NCBI RefSeq assembly: GCF_000002875.2
Contig: NC_009419.2
Location: 912,954 to 976,953, forward strand
DNA from: Leishmania infantum JPCM5
Taxonomy: Eukaryota; Euglenozoa; Kinetoplastea; Trypanosomatida; Trypanosomatidae
Direction of reading: 5' to 3'
Length of the DNA stretch: 64,000 bases
Shown one piece after another: positions 47,293 through 58,100 of the stretch. The notes beneath the pieces are model-generated. The model did no database searches, had not been told where the DNA came from, and saw only the letters and a program-made list of their open reading frames with translations. Position 1 is the stretch's first letter. Each line of letters starts with the position of its first letter. The translations under genes and the position numbers were made by a program.

Positions 47293-49051
47293 ATCCAGCT
47301 GTGACCGCGACAGGGGCGGCGTTCGGGACGCTGGCCGGGTGGGTCTTTTGCTCTACGGTGTCCAAACCCCTGATATGCGTGCCACTACCGCCTCTGGTGT
47401 GAACCGTCCGTAGAGCCGACAAGGAAAACAGACCCAGATAATAGGGCCAAAGCAGATGGAAACTTGCACGCATGCACGCGCGCATTCACCTGCACTGACA
47501 AAGACAGTCGGATGGACTCGGCCAAATCCCATTGTGAAGGTGTGCGTCTCTCTCTCTATATGATCATAGGAAAAGACCAGGCACACCCACCCACACACAT
47601 AAATACATCTGCGCCTTCTTTGTTGTTCTTGTTTGCCTTCCGGTGTGTTTGTCTGCGTGCATGCGCAGAATGGTTAAGTGTTTTCTTGTGTATCAACACA
47701 TGTTTTTCTTTCTGCTTTGGTGCGTGCCTCGGATGAGTCTCGAGCAGCAACTCGCTTCTTTTTCATTGTTGTGCTTTCGCTCTGCTCGTTGCGGTTTGGG
47801 AGCTTGTCTCCTGTTTGGGATGCGGGCGGAAGAGAGAGAGAGTGATGAACTCGCTCGAAGGGAGCGGCTGCTGAGGCAGCAACTGTCGGAGTGCAGGCGA
47901 GAAGGTCAGAAAGAATGAAAGAAGCGGTCCGCGCTCGCGTGGCACTGGCGCACGGATTGCTGAGAATGTGCACGAAAAGGCTAGATGAGAGCAACCCAGA
48001 AGAGACAGGTTGGGTGTAGTTGCACGCTGTGCGTGATGAAGGACTCGAAGACGACTGATAAAAGCCGTTACAGGCGACCCGGTCTTCCTAGCCTTCTTTT
48101 CTCGCTCGGCGTGCAGGTCTCATCGCGGCCTTCCCTTCGCTTCTTCAGCTCCTTTCATGTTGCTCTGCTCTTCGACTTGCTCTTCTCCGTCACTGCCTTT
48201 GAAAGCGTGTGAGTGCGTGCATGTTGACATCCTTGCTCCTTTCCTCGCATTTATCTCTTTTTGAATTCTCGTCTTCGTGCGCGGCTCCTCAGACCGCACC
48301 TCACCCGCCTTCCCACCGAAATCGAGTGTTCTCTGGCGCTCTTTTTGCGCGAAATGGTGGTGATCAGGGGAGGGGGACATAAGCGTGGTGAGGGTGCGGC
48401 GCTACTCTCTGTTGATCGGGAACGGGTGAAAGAAAAAAGGTAGAAACAAACAACATAAGAAACTCCTTTCGAGGTCCATCGAAAGAAGAATCACGACAGT
48501 TGAAAACAACAACAAAAAAAGCATGGACAGAGCGAGTGACAGCAGTTTTCGTGAGGCGGAGGGCCCTGCTAAAAACGGGGGGAAAACGAGGCTTCACACT
48601 CGTCAAAACTTTCTGTTTTCCAGGATACCTGCGGTGGCAACATGATTAGCCATGATTGCGAGGTTAGGGAGGTGCCCTGCGCAAGCGGGAAATGCGTGTG
48701 TTCTGTCCTCTTGTATGGATTGGAAGGGCAAGCTGGACGCACATGAGAGGCGGTTGATGGGCGCGCGAGTGTGCGCGTGCGCTTCCTTTACTCACCTCCA
48801 CGTCCTTCTCATGAAGGGCCCCGCTACTCGCTCATTCTTCCCGTTTCGTTCTCCTTTTATGCTCCGACAGTCGCCAGAGAGACACGCCGCCGCCGCCGCC
48901 GTCTTCCTCCCCTTTCCCACGACCACAGAGTGCTGCATCTATTCACCAGCCCCCCTCCTCTTTGTGGCTGTTTGTGCCCAGCTCGCAAAAGGGACCCATG
49001 CACCGTTTTCGGGACTTGAGAGCGGTGCCGCAAGAGCAATAAAACCCCAAG
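47293..49051 (+). other. Intergenic/UTR, one doubtful small ORF
   Basis: This is the 3' flank of prolidase and 5' flank of the DUF1764-like gene. It contains an 85-codon ATG-initiated frame at 47661-47918 (see findings), otherwise T/C-rich DNA. Acceptor-like sites for the next gene lie at 48898-48928 and 48949-48981, about 125 and 70 nt upstream of its ATG. Confidence 0.6.
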
Positions 49052-49477
49052 ATGAAGTCGAAGCAGGCGCCTCGCGCCTCTGCCAAGCAGACACCATCGG
49101 TTTCCAAGAAGAAGGACCACACGACCAACAAGGTAATCGCCATGTCCACCGCCTCCCCCTCCACCTCCGACTTGGACGAAGTAGCATCTCTGTTCAACAC
49201 CATCAAGCAAACCAAAGCGCAGAAGTACGGCAGTGCCGCTGCCGCTCAGCCACCATCCCTGCAGAGGGGGGCTGGAGGAGCGTCGGTGGAGGCGCATAAT
49301 ATTAAGCGCTCGTCAACTGGCGCTGGAGCGCCTCCTCCGTCGTCCTCGCCAGGGGCTCAGGCGAAACCCGTTCACGATGGACTCTACCACGCACCAGAGA
49401 AGTCGGTGCAGATGAGTGACAACCAGTTCTTCAGCGGCACTTGGCTGAGGGAGGATGACAGTCGGCCCCGCAGGCTA
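49052..49477 (+). CDS. DUF1764-like small protein, interrupted by assembly gap
   Basis: There are 142 codons from the ATG at 49052 (MKSKQAPRAS) up to the run of Ns. The Lys-rich N-terminus and 'DLDEVASLFNTIKQTKAQK' (about 40-58) fit the 'EIDDIF...K' start of the DUF1764 family. 'FFSGTWLREDDSRPRRL' just before the gap resembles the 'FFDSRG...RRKTEDG' block that precedes the family's CPFDCxCCF tail. That tail would fall in the gap. The function of the family is unknown. The reading frame after the gap cannot be fixed because the gap length is probably a placeholder. Confidence 0.55.
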
Positions 49478-49578
49478 NNNNNNNNNNNNNNNNNNNNNNN
49501 NNNNNNNNNNNNNNNNNNNNNNNNNNNNNNNNNNNNNNNNNNNNNNNNNNNNNNNNNNNNNNNNNNNNNNNNNNNNNN
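49478..49578. other. Assembly gap (about 101 Ns)
   Basis: This is a run of undetermined bases inside the DUF1764-like gene. The size is near the usual 100-N placeholder, so true length and frame are unknown. Confidence 0.98.
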
Positions 49579-50183
49579 AAGAGACCGGCAGCTTTAAGCT
49601 CCATTGACGCTCATGCAACGGCCTTCCTCGCTCGTTTCCTCGTTTTTTTTTTCGAGGGGGCGCGATCTTCTACGGCTGCCCTCTCGCGTATGCTCTGTTC
49701 CTTCTCAGACTCACTCACCCTCGCACTAATCTGCCACGCACCGACTTAAGCGCGAAAAGGGTGAGAGAATATACTCGCCCCTACGCTCTACGCACAGAGG
49801 GAACTCGGCGGTACCACGCTGCTGCGAGAAGGACCACAGTGCTGTATTTGGCCCTGTACGATGGGATACGAGCCGCAGCTGTCACTTTCTGACCCACACG
49901 CGCGCGTGTCTCTGCCTCTGCTGCCGCTGTGCGCAGTCTCCCATCCACCGAGGATAAGCCGCTCGCTGCAGGCGGGGAACTGTTAAGGAAACAGTACTCG
50001 TCGACAGGGCGCAAGCATTCGAGAGAGAGGTGCAATAGATTTGTAGACACGCGGTGGGAAGGGAGCAGCACCGCTGAGTAGAACGCTCGTCTTCAGCTCC
50101 ATCCCTTGCTACGCCCTTTCTCGCGCAAAGCGATCGGTCGACGCGGAGGTGCTCCCGCGCAGGTAAGCGCTGCGACCTCTGCG
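49579..50183 (+). other. 3' end of the gapped gene plus intergenic/UTR
   Basis: The first bases after the gap may still be coding; stops occur within about 40 nt in at least two frames. A T10 run follows at 49645. Acceptor-like sites are at 49695-49708 and 49905-49937. The SET gene frame is open from a TTG at 50106. Confidence 0.5.
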
Positions 50184-52889
50184 ATGGCCTCTGCCTCGTT
50201 GGCTGCGGCGGCGAGGGTTGCAGCTCGTGATGACCCTTCGCCTTTTCCGCAACCACCACGAACAGCAACGCAACGTCCTTGCTTGAACGTGCTGGGTGGA
50301 CTGCAGTGCACGCCGTCCCGTCGCTCGCTGAAGTTTTCTGCCAGCTGGCATGCGCGGCAGTTTCTCGCCTTCGACACCGCAATCAGCCGCGACGAGCGGC
50401 TCTTCTTGTTTATGGAGCTCTTTGTGTTCCGCCAGCAACTGGTCGATCGGCGCGTGCTGCCCGACTTCCAACTCGCCACATACGCACCGGAGGAGCTTCT
50501 AGAGGTGCGCGTCATCACCGACCCGCGCCACCCCGCTTACGGGCAGGCAGGCCTCTTTGCCAAGAGCACGATCCCGTCCAACACAATCGTCACGCCTTAC
50601 TCCGGCTTCATTGAGGTCTTTGCCACGTCGTGCAACTCTCGCACGTACACGATGGGGTTTGGCGCCGTCGGGGACGACTATGCGCTCGACGCGGAGTTTG
50701 TGGGCAACTATGGCCGCTTCGCGAACGACCCGCGTGGCGTCGGAACTCTGCAGGCGAACCTCTCCGCTGAAAACCGCTTTAACAACCGTGGAGAGTCTTT
50801 CACAGCACTCGTGTCGCGGCGACAGATCAACCCGGGAGAGGAAATACTCATGTCCTACGGCAAGGCACATCGACTGAGCGCGACACCATGGATGAACGTC
50901 CAGGGAGAGCCCATCATGCGACCACGTCTCGGCGGTGTGGTACCGTTTCCGTCTTTCCGCACTGAATCTGTCTCCGCTGCCTCTGATTCGACTTCTGCGC
51001 CCCCTGCGCTTGCCACATCGTTGCCGCAAAGGTCTGCCGACAGCGCCAAGGCCGAGGGCAGCTGCGCAGCGGAGGGGCCAGGCGTCGCTGCCGGCAGTGC
51101 CTCTGCGACAGGTAGTTCCGCCTCAGTATCCGAGGCTGATGGCTCATCAGCGCCGGCAGTCGACCGGGCGGGGATCACCTGGAGTGCGCCTAACACGAAG
51201 CAGCCGCTGGCGCGGCCGAGGTGCTTGCCTGACGTGGCTAACGATCTTCTTTGGGAGTGCACGCAGTGCGGTATGTGGTCGATCTGTGAGGCGTCCACGG
51301 CGGATGCACCGCTGCGCTGCGCTGCTTGCGCCACCCCAAAGCTGAGTGGCGCACGGCTAGTGAGTCTGCTCAGCAGTCCAGCTATCACACAGGCGACGTT
51401 GCTAGCAGAAGCAGGGCTCGACTCTCAAGGGCCCTCTGCAGCAAGCACCTCCACGCCGCCGCAAACGCAGGTCTCCGCTGCGCCACTTACCTCCTCTACT
51501 AACTTCAGCTCTGAGCACACCGACTGGCCCATGAACGTGCCATTTTTACCGTGGCAGGTCTGGGACGCCGCCGTGCCGCTGACGGTGCTGGCGAAGCACT
51601 CGCGCTTCGAGACCCAGAGACACATATTCGTGTACACGGTCGACACCGGGCTGGGCCGAGAGAAGCGCGGCCGCAGTGTGCTTGACGCCAACGGGAGCGG
51701 GCCCACAGTGGCTGCACCGATGCCGCCAGGGGCCCCCGACGCGGAGCAATCGCAGGAAGCCCGTCCTTTCAAGGCGAGCCGATTCCAGTCTCATTCCCGC
51801 AACGCAGATGACGCCTCGCTAGCGGGGGTGCGAGTTCGTGACGAACACCCTATTGTCACAGAAGAGAACCGGACCGGTCGTGGCCGGTGCGGCAGCGCCG
51901 CTCACGGCAGTGGCCGCTCGAAGCGCAACGCGCTGTGGGAACGACAGGGCGATCTGGACTCGGAGGAGCTCGCACTTCTCACCCCCGGTATTGCGGCGCT
52001 GCCCTTGCTATCATCTTCCGTGTCCGCATACTCGCCGGCGCATGCTCTGGCCTCTGCCGCCTCGCCGACGAAGCTGCCTTTTCTCGAGTGGACAGCGTCA
52101 GCGAGCGGAGAAAAGAGTACTTCCACAGACGAGCACTTGGGCGTTGCGCAGATCGGAAGTTTCACCGCGGTCGCGTCGCGCGACACAAGCGACTCCGTTG
52201 CAGGCATTTTGACACGACCCCCGCTGTCTTACCTCTTGTCCACGACGCAGGAGGTAGACCGGCTTGTTGTTCTGCACCGTGCCGCCGCCAGTGGGCCGTC
52301 GCCGGTTGCTGAGACGTCGTATTCGCCACAGATGACCCTTGTCCGCCGGCGCTTGCAGTGCATGACGCGCAGGCTTTTCACTGGCAAAGCGTTTCAGCCA
52401 GGTGACGTCGTCAGCTACGTTGGCGGCCTCGTGCGGCAGCGCGGTGACACCCGATGCCGCGCGTCCAACTCCTGCCTCGAGATCCCTCTTCGCTTCTTTC
52501 TGCCGCCGCGACTGCGCCGCCGTTGCGGCGGCGAGGCTTGCTTGGCACGCTCAGGAGATTCGCCGAGCGACGCAGCGGAGGACGCGGCGTTGCAGACCTT
52601 CTGTGACCGCCTCGATCGACTTTCCCTTGTTGTGACAAACGAGTTCATGTACTGCCCCTGCCTCGTGGTGGAGGTTACGCGGGTGAAGGATAGGGCGGCA
52701 GTCGCAATGACAGAGGTGAGCGGCTCTGCCAGCGATAGCGTGGGGTATGAGGACGAGGTGGATGATGCACTCGAGTCCTGCAACGTGGCCCTCGTGCTCA
52801 CGCTGGACGCTCTTGGCAGCCCCTTTGCCTGTGCGGTGGCGATTAAGCCCATCGGCGCCTTTGAGCCTCTCCTGGCGCGTGCGCAGTAG
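50184..52889 (+). CDS. SET-domain protein with RanBP2-type zinc finger
   Basis: The product is 901 aa from the ATG at 50184 (MASASLAAAARV); the frame upstream has only a TTG. SET signatures are visible: 'GLFAKSTIPSNTIVTPYSGFIE' (~122-143, SET-N strand pair), 'GNYGRFANDPRG...QANLSAEN' (~174-197, the NHSC-equivalent segment, here with AND in place of NHS) and 'INPGEEILMSYGK' (~216-228, catalytic-tyrosine motif). A zinc finger of RanBP2 type follows at ~358-385 (W-x-C-x2-C ... C-x2-C). Low-complexity linkers separate this from a C-terminal region (~716-901) where 'GKAFQPGDVVSYVGGLVRQ' resembles another SET-N segment. SET proteins transfer methyl groups from SAM to lysines of histones or other proteins. 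No post-SET cysteines are seen after the first SET domain, so a non-histone substrate is possible. Confidence 0.78.
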   Translation: MASASLAAAARVAARDDPSPFPQPPRTATQRPCLNVLGGLQCTPSRRSLKFSASWHARQFLAFDTAISRDERLFLFMELFVFRQQLVDRRVLPDFQLATYAPEELLEVRVITDPRHPAYGQAGLFAKSTIPSNTIVTPYSGFIEVFATSCNSRTYTMGFGAVGDDYALDAEFVGNYGRFANDPRGVGTLQANLSAENRFNNRGESFTALVSRRQINPGEEILMSYGKAHRLSATPWMNVQGEPIMRPRLGGVVPFPSFRTESVSAASDSTSAPPALATSLPQRSADSAKAEGSCAAEGPGVAAGSASATGSSASVSEADGSSAPAVDRAGITWSAPNTKQPLARPRCLPDVANDLLWECTQCGMWSICEASTADAPLRCAACATPKLSGARLVSLLSSPAITQATLLAEAGLDSQGPSAASTSTPPQTQVSAAPLTSSTNFSSEHTDWPMNVPFLPWQVWDAAVPLTVLAKHSRFETQRHIFVYTVDTGLGREKRGRSVLDANGSGPTVAAPMPPGAPDAEQSQEARPFKASRFQSHSRNADDASLAGVRVRDEHPIVTEENRTGRGRCGSAAHGSGRSKRNALWERQGDLDSEELALLTPGIAALPLLSSSVSAYSPAHALASAASPTKLPFLEWTASASGEKSTSTDEHLGVAQIGSFTAVASRDTSDSVAGILTRPPLSYLLSTTQEVDRLVVLHRAAASGPSPVAETSYSPQMTLVRRRLQCMTRRLFTGKAFQPGDVVSYVGGLVRQRGDTRCRASNSCLEIPLRFFLPPRLRRRCGGEACLARSGDSPSDAAEDAALQTFCDRLDRLSLVVTNEFMYCPCLVVEVTRVKDRAAVAMTEVSGSASDSVGYEDEVDDALESCNVALVLTLDALGSPFACAVAIKPIGAFEPLLARAQ

Positions 52890-55180
52890 CAGTAGTCACA
52901 GAGACGGGCGTCTCAGCAATCTTAGGCGATCTCCGCGATGTGTTTTCCATTCTTCCAACCTCGGCGCCATTTTTTCTTCTGTGCTATTTCCCTCACCCAG
53001 CATATTCTCTCGGGCGGTCGCCTTGCCCCTCTCGTGATGCCGCAACATCCGAAGGCTGCTGTGACTGGCTGGGAGTGCTATGCTACTCTGCAGCGGCAGG
53101 GCTTCCCTGGAAGAAGTGGCTGCGGCACGCCAAGCAATGAAATTGATTCGAAACGTGTAAGCGTGTCGCCCTCGCTACCACTTGGGCAAAAGAACAACAC
53201 ACGCATGAATGCCTCTTCTCCGCTACAGTGACAGTGAGCTCTACGGCTCACTCGTGCACGGTGCTCTGTGCTTGCGCGAGCGGCCGTGGAAAGTTTTAGG
53301 CAGAGGCATCGAAGCGCGCAAAGAGAACAATATGCGATACCCCCTCCCCTCCCCCACTCTCACGTGCACGGGCTCCAGCTGGCCTGCGAAGCGATGGGAG
53401 CGCTCATGCATCACTCCCGCGCGCATGCAGCTGCCACTCATGATACGTCTATACGTCTTCCTTCCCCTCCGCTCTCCCTCCTCCCAATCGTCACTGTAGC
53501 TATCATCCCCGAGCTGTCCTTGAGTCCTCCTCTGTTTCGGGGCTCAGTATCACCCAAACTCCACTCGCGCCCACACACACGTCTACGTGTGTGCCGCTCG
53601 CCGTCTCTCTTCTCATTTCGCGTGTATGGCGAATCGGTATCTCGGCGCGTCCCCACTTTCCCATCTCCATGAACACTCGCGGCCTTCCTCCCTCTCTTCC
53701 CCTCATCAAGTCTCCATAGGAGTGCGCGCCTTTTTCTTTCCGCCGTGATAATTTTCATGCGGTGTGCCGGTGCATAGTGTCGTGTGCCTTGCTCTTTTCC
53801 TCTTTCGAATATCTGTTGCTGTCCGTGTTGCCCTGGGGTGCGTGTGGATCGGCGCCATTCGTTTTCTCCCTTTTCTGTTTCGCGCCGCGCACCCTAGCGG
53901 CTCTCTCTCCCTCCCCTGCTTCTCTTCGTCACTCACCACTGAGGCACCCCCTCACCCTGCAGGGCTGACCGGATTCCTCTCACCCCGCCTCGGGTGCACG
54001 CGTTCAACTCTCCTTGTTCGCCTTTCTTTCTTTCCTGCGCACTGTTGTGGTTGTGCTTTTTTTTTCGGCGTGTCGCACCGCTTTTTTTTTTCTCTCCGCG
54101 GCGCACGCCTTTGTGTTTTCGTGATTTTTCCATTTTCGTTTTCTTTTTCACTTGGCCTTTCGTGAGGAAGGCGGCGAAGAGGGCGAACGCAGAAAAGAAG
54201 GGACGGCTCAGCAGATCGTTTTCTTTCACGCACAGAGAGAGAGAGTGCGGACGAGGAGGAAGGAAGGAGACGAGTTGTCGCGGCAACAAGGGTTGAAGGA
54301 GCAAACGAGCGAGAAGCACAGAGGCAGAGAGCGTGAGGCGAGCAAAACGCACTCAGGGAAAGGTGAGTACTTCCAGACTTTTCACGGACACTCTCTGCGT
54401 CCGTACACTGAGGCTGCTGCGACTAGAGGAAGCGTTGCAAGGGTCGAAGCAGTATTGCCAATATCATTTGTGCTCGTGCCCTCACTTCCGTGTCTGTAGC
54501 AGCCTTTTTTGTTTTTTTTTTATTTTTCTGGGCCTCCTCGCCTGTCAGCTGTGTCTTGTGTCTCCTTCCCGTTTGGCGGTTTTCGTTCATCTCTCCCACT
54601 CCCTTTGATTCCGTTGCCTTATACATTGGCCATCTTTTTTTTTTATCTTTTTTTTTCGCTCGTTTCTGTGGCACGGTGAGGGAGCTCCCCGTTTTGCGTG
54701 TGGGCGTGCACTCTTTCTTTTTCTCTGGCGTATGTGCGTGCGTTTTGTGCGTCGACTGCATGTTTTTGTTGTTTGCCTGCCATTTCACTGCACCGCGCGT
54801 ATCCCCTCTTCTCTCGCCTTTAGCGTTTTGCGTCTTTGTAAAGAGGGAACGAAAAAAAAGCGCCCTCGGCCTGCTCGACTGCTGCTGTTCATGCGAACAG
54901 GTGTGCTGAGACGTGCCAAGGTGTACCCGTCACTCACTCTTTCGCTTTTGGTGCATGTAACACGCCGGTGTTCTCTTTTTGTGCTTCTAAAGGGTCGCTT
55001 TCGAGTCCTGATTTTTCTTGTTGAGTCTGCTGCCCTTCCCTTTTTCGCTTGGTTCGCTTTGGTTCTTTTTTTTTTATTACTCTCGCCAGCCTTTCGCCGA
55101 CATCGCCGGCGGCCTCCATCTCGGCAGGAGACGGAAAATCCCATTTGTCGATTGGCATACACGTGGGCGCCGTGGCTGTC
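52890..55180 (+). other. Intergenic/UTR region, no gene seen
   Basis: A short complex stretch (53030-53420) is followed by strongly T-rich DNA (54050-54140, 54500-54730). No frame here has convincing coding character. The acceptor for the following gene is at its right end. Confidence 0.62.
55060..55089 (+). promoter_or_regulatory. Predicted spliced-leader acceptor for the PP4R3-like gene
   Basis: A T-rich tract with a T9 run is followed by CTCGCCAG, AG at 55088-55089, which is 92 nt upstream of the ATG at 55181. It lies inside the non-ATG upstream extension of the frame and so argues against that extension. Confidence 0.55.
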
Positions 55181-58100
55181 ATGAGCGGAAGTGGAGCGAC
55201 AGGTAGCGGCAGCGCCGCAGGGCTCTCCAGCAGCACCAACACCAACTGTAAAACATCTACTTTAGCGCGAAGCAGTGGCAACAACACGAAGAACGGCTCG
55301 ATCAGCACAGGAAAGAAGCCAAGAGGCACCGCAGCTGCTGCTGCGACGACGCAAGAGGCGTGCGGTAGCGGGTGCTGCTATCACGCAGGCAGACCGACCA
55401 GCCCCACTCCTACATCAGACGAAGTCAGCGTGGCGAGCTTGACGGCCGACACGGCAGACAGCGGCCCGTCGAAATCGCCATCGACCCCAACAGAGACGAT
55501 CGGTGTGACGCCAGCAGAGAGCCTCATGACACTTCATTCACCGGCGGACACACCGGCTCGAGCGCGCGAGCCGCCGCATGCCTTCGCCACGTCGCTGCTG
55601 AACCTCGAGGTGAAGGTGCTGACGCAAGCTCTCGGCGCGGAGAACCAATGGGGAGAACAGGGTGATGGCCGTGTTGTGTTCAGTGACTTCACCATCCGCG
55701 TCATCGCGTCTGGCGTCGGAAAGGATGAGCCGCAGAAGGAGAGTAGGGCAGCCGGGTTGACTTCCTCTGGCGCCGCTGACGCAGCCACGGCAAGCGGAAA
55801 CGGCGGCGTAGGGGCGGCGCCACGGAAGGGCGTGGCCACCTCGGATGCGTCGGCGCTGTCGAACACGGTCTCGGAGTTCGAAGAGGACGACACGGCCGAC
55901 GAGTCGATCATTCTGGAGGACACCATCAGCAACGACACTCCATTTGTCGGAGAGAACTGCTGCATTGTATGGAACAGCTTTGAGAAGCAGCTCTCTCTGT
56001 GCCTCATGTATGCCTCGGAGGAGGGCTACTCCGCGTCATGGAGCGCGCTCGTGGCGCTGCAAGATAAGAGCTACCCGCCGTTCCGCTTTGACCTCCTAGA
56101 GCGATGCCGGCCAGTCAGCGAGCGGACGGCGCTGGCACCGGGTGACAGTACGTCCTCCGTCACCCCATCAACGGCGGCGACCGACAAAACAGAGGAGGTG
56201 GTGCTCCCGTACTCGTACTTCATCCACACCAAGTACGACCCCCCACTCGGCTTCATCGAGCATCACGCCTTGTCACTCTCCATCATCGAGCACCGTCACG
56301 CGACGAACCCGGCTCTCTACGCGGACAAGGAAACGGTACTGAAAATGCTGAACATGGCGAACGCTGACCTGCTGGACTACCTCATATCAGAGGACACGTT
56401 TCCGCTGCTTCTCTCGGGGCTGCAGTGCACGGCTTCGCCGTGGAGCTGGTCGGTGCCGGAGCCGCTGCGGCTGCTGCACATACCTGAAGAAGTCATCACG
56501 CTCATCCGGAAGGACCGCTGGATCGGCTTTCTGCAGAACACAGCGCTTCCGAGTTGCGGCGCCGCAGACTCGGTTGCTGAGCTGATCGCCAAGTACGCAA
56601 CTATGAGCCGGCGAATCCGCAACGACATTGTGTGTGCGTTGCTCACCTGTGACAGCATGTTCTCGGAGGCTTGCGAGGCGCTCCGGGTCCTGCCTCAGGT
56701 GACCCCAGCGACGATGAGCGGTGGGACGAGTGCGCGCAACCGCGGCCTGTCCGTTGAAGCCTCGTCGAGCGCGACCTCTCTCAGCTCTGAGGGACGCTGC
56801 AGCATGAGTGCAGTAGGGAACGGCGCGCCGTCGCCCATGTCCACACCACCGGCAGTCGACACCGTGCCCTCGACGCAAAAGGCGGAGCTGCAAGTTCTCG
56901 CTCACCTACGCTTCTTCCGCGAACTCGTCACCCTTAGCATTGCCGAGCTCGGCCGTGAGATGGTCGGGCCGATTGTAGGCAAGATTTATCAGAGCGGTCT
57001 GCTGGAGCCGCTCTCCCTCGTGGCGGAGCGGTTCGCGATGCCCAGCGGGACAGCGGCGGCGTTCGTCAAACACATTATGGACGGTAGCGGGGGCGCACTG
57101 AACGGTGCCCGACGCAACGGCGGTGGCGGCTCGACCTCCAACTCGAACGGCGCCGCCGCTGGTGGCACAAGCAGTACCGCCAACTGCTACTCGCTTGCGG
57201 TGGAGCAGGAGCTCGCGGCAGTGCTGGATGTCACGCTCGTGCGGCTGAACGAGCGGCAGGAGGAGCAGCTAATGAATGAGCACGTGCGATCGCCGATTTT
57301 GGCGGACCCCGTCAAGTACAACGGCATCGTCACATTCATGCTACGCCAGCTAATCATCGGGGGTCCTATCGGGACAGCCTTCGCGACCAGCGGCACTGGC
57401 ACAAGTGCGACTCGTTCCTCCTTGTCCATCTTCCCGCCACCAAAGCGTATCCTTCGAGACAGCATGTCCTCCACCAACCCATTTGCGCTCTTTCACGTCC
57501 TGGGACTTCACGATGACGAGGGGTCTGCCGCGTCGGAGCGCAAGCTGGACTCCGAGAGCACGGGCATCCGCAATCGGTTTCACAATTTCATCATCACCAA
57601 GTACATTGCCCACGCCACGCGTGGCGTCATGACGCCGGTGCCGCTGCCTCCCTCTCTCGGCGGCGTCGTTAGCTCGGCCCGCAACATTCCCATCGTGCAG
57701 TTTAACAACGCCAACACGTCCCAGAACGGCGGCGCTAGGCCCATGCATCAGGATGGCAACGAGAGCAACACCGGCAGCGCGACCGTTGGGGTGGCGAACA
57801 CTTGCCCGGCAGCTGGTGGCGGCGGCGGCGCCGGCGGCTGCAGCGGTGCGGCGTCCCCGGTGTTACCGCTGCCGCAGGGCATCACCCCCGCGCTCATCCG
57901 GGTCCTCGAGTACATGGTGAACCTCACCAACAACGCCAATCGCGAGTTGATTCTGGAGACTGTTTTCCACTACAAATCCCATATTTGGCACTTCATCGAG
58001 GGCGTGTGCGACACCTTGTGCGGCGCAAACGGGGCCGGTGCACGATGCCAGGTCGGGCTAGATGTGCTGTGCGGCTGCGTGCGCTTTCTCAAGGTCGTGG

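Noticed and set aside
53030..53420. Compositionally complex stretch that might be another SIDER
   Set aside because: I could not match it to the 5' signature or the A-rich tail seen at 34845-35470.
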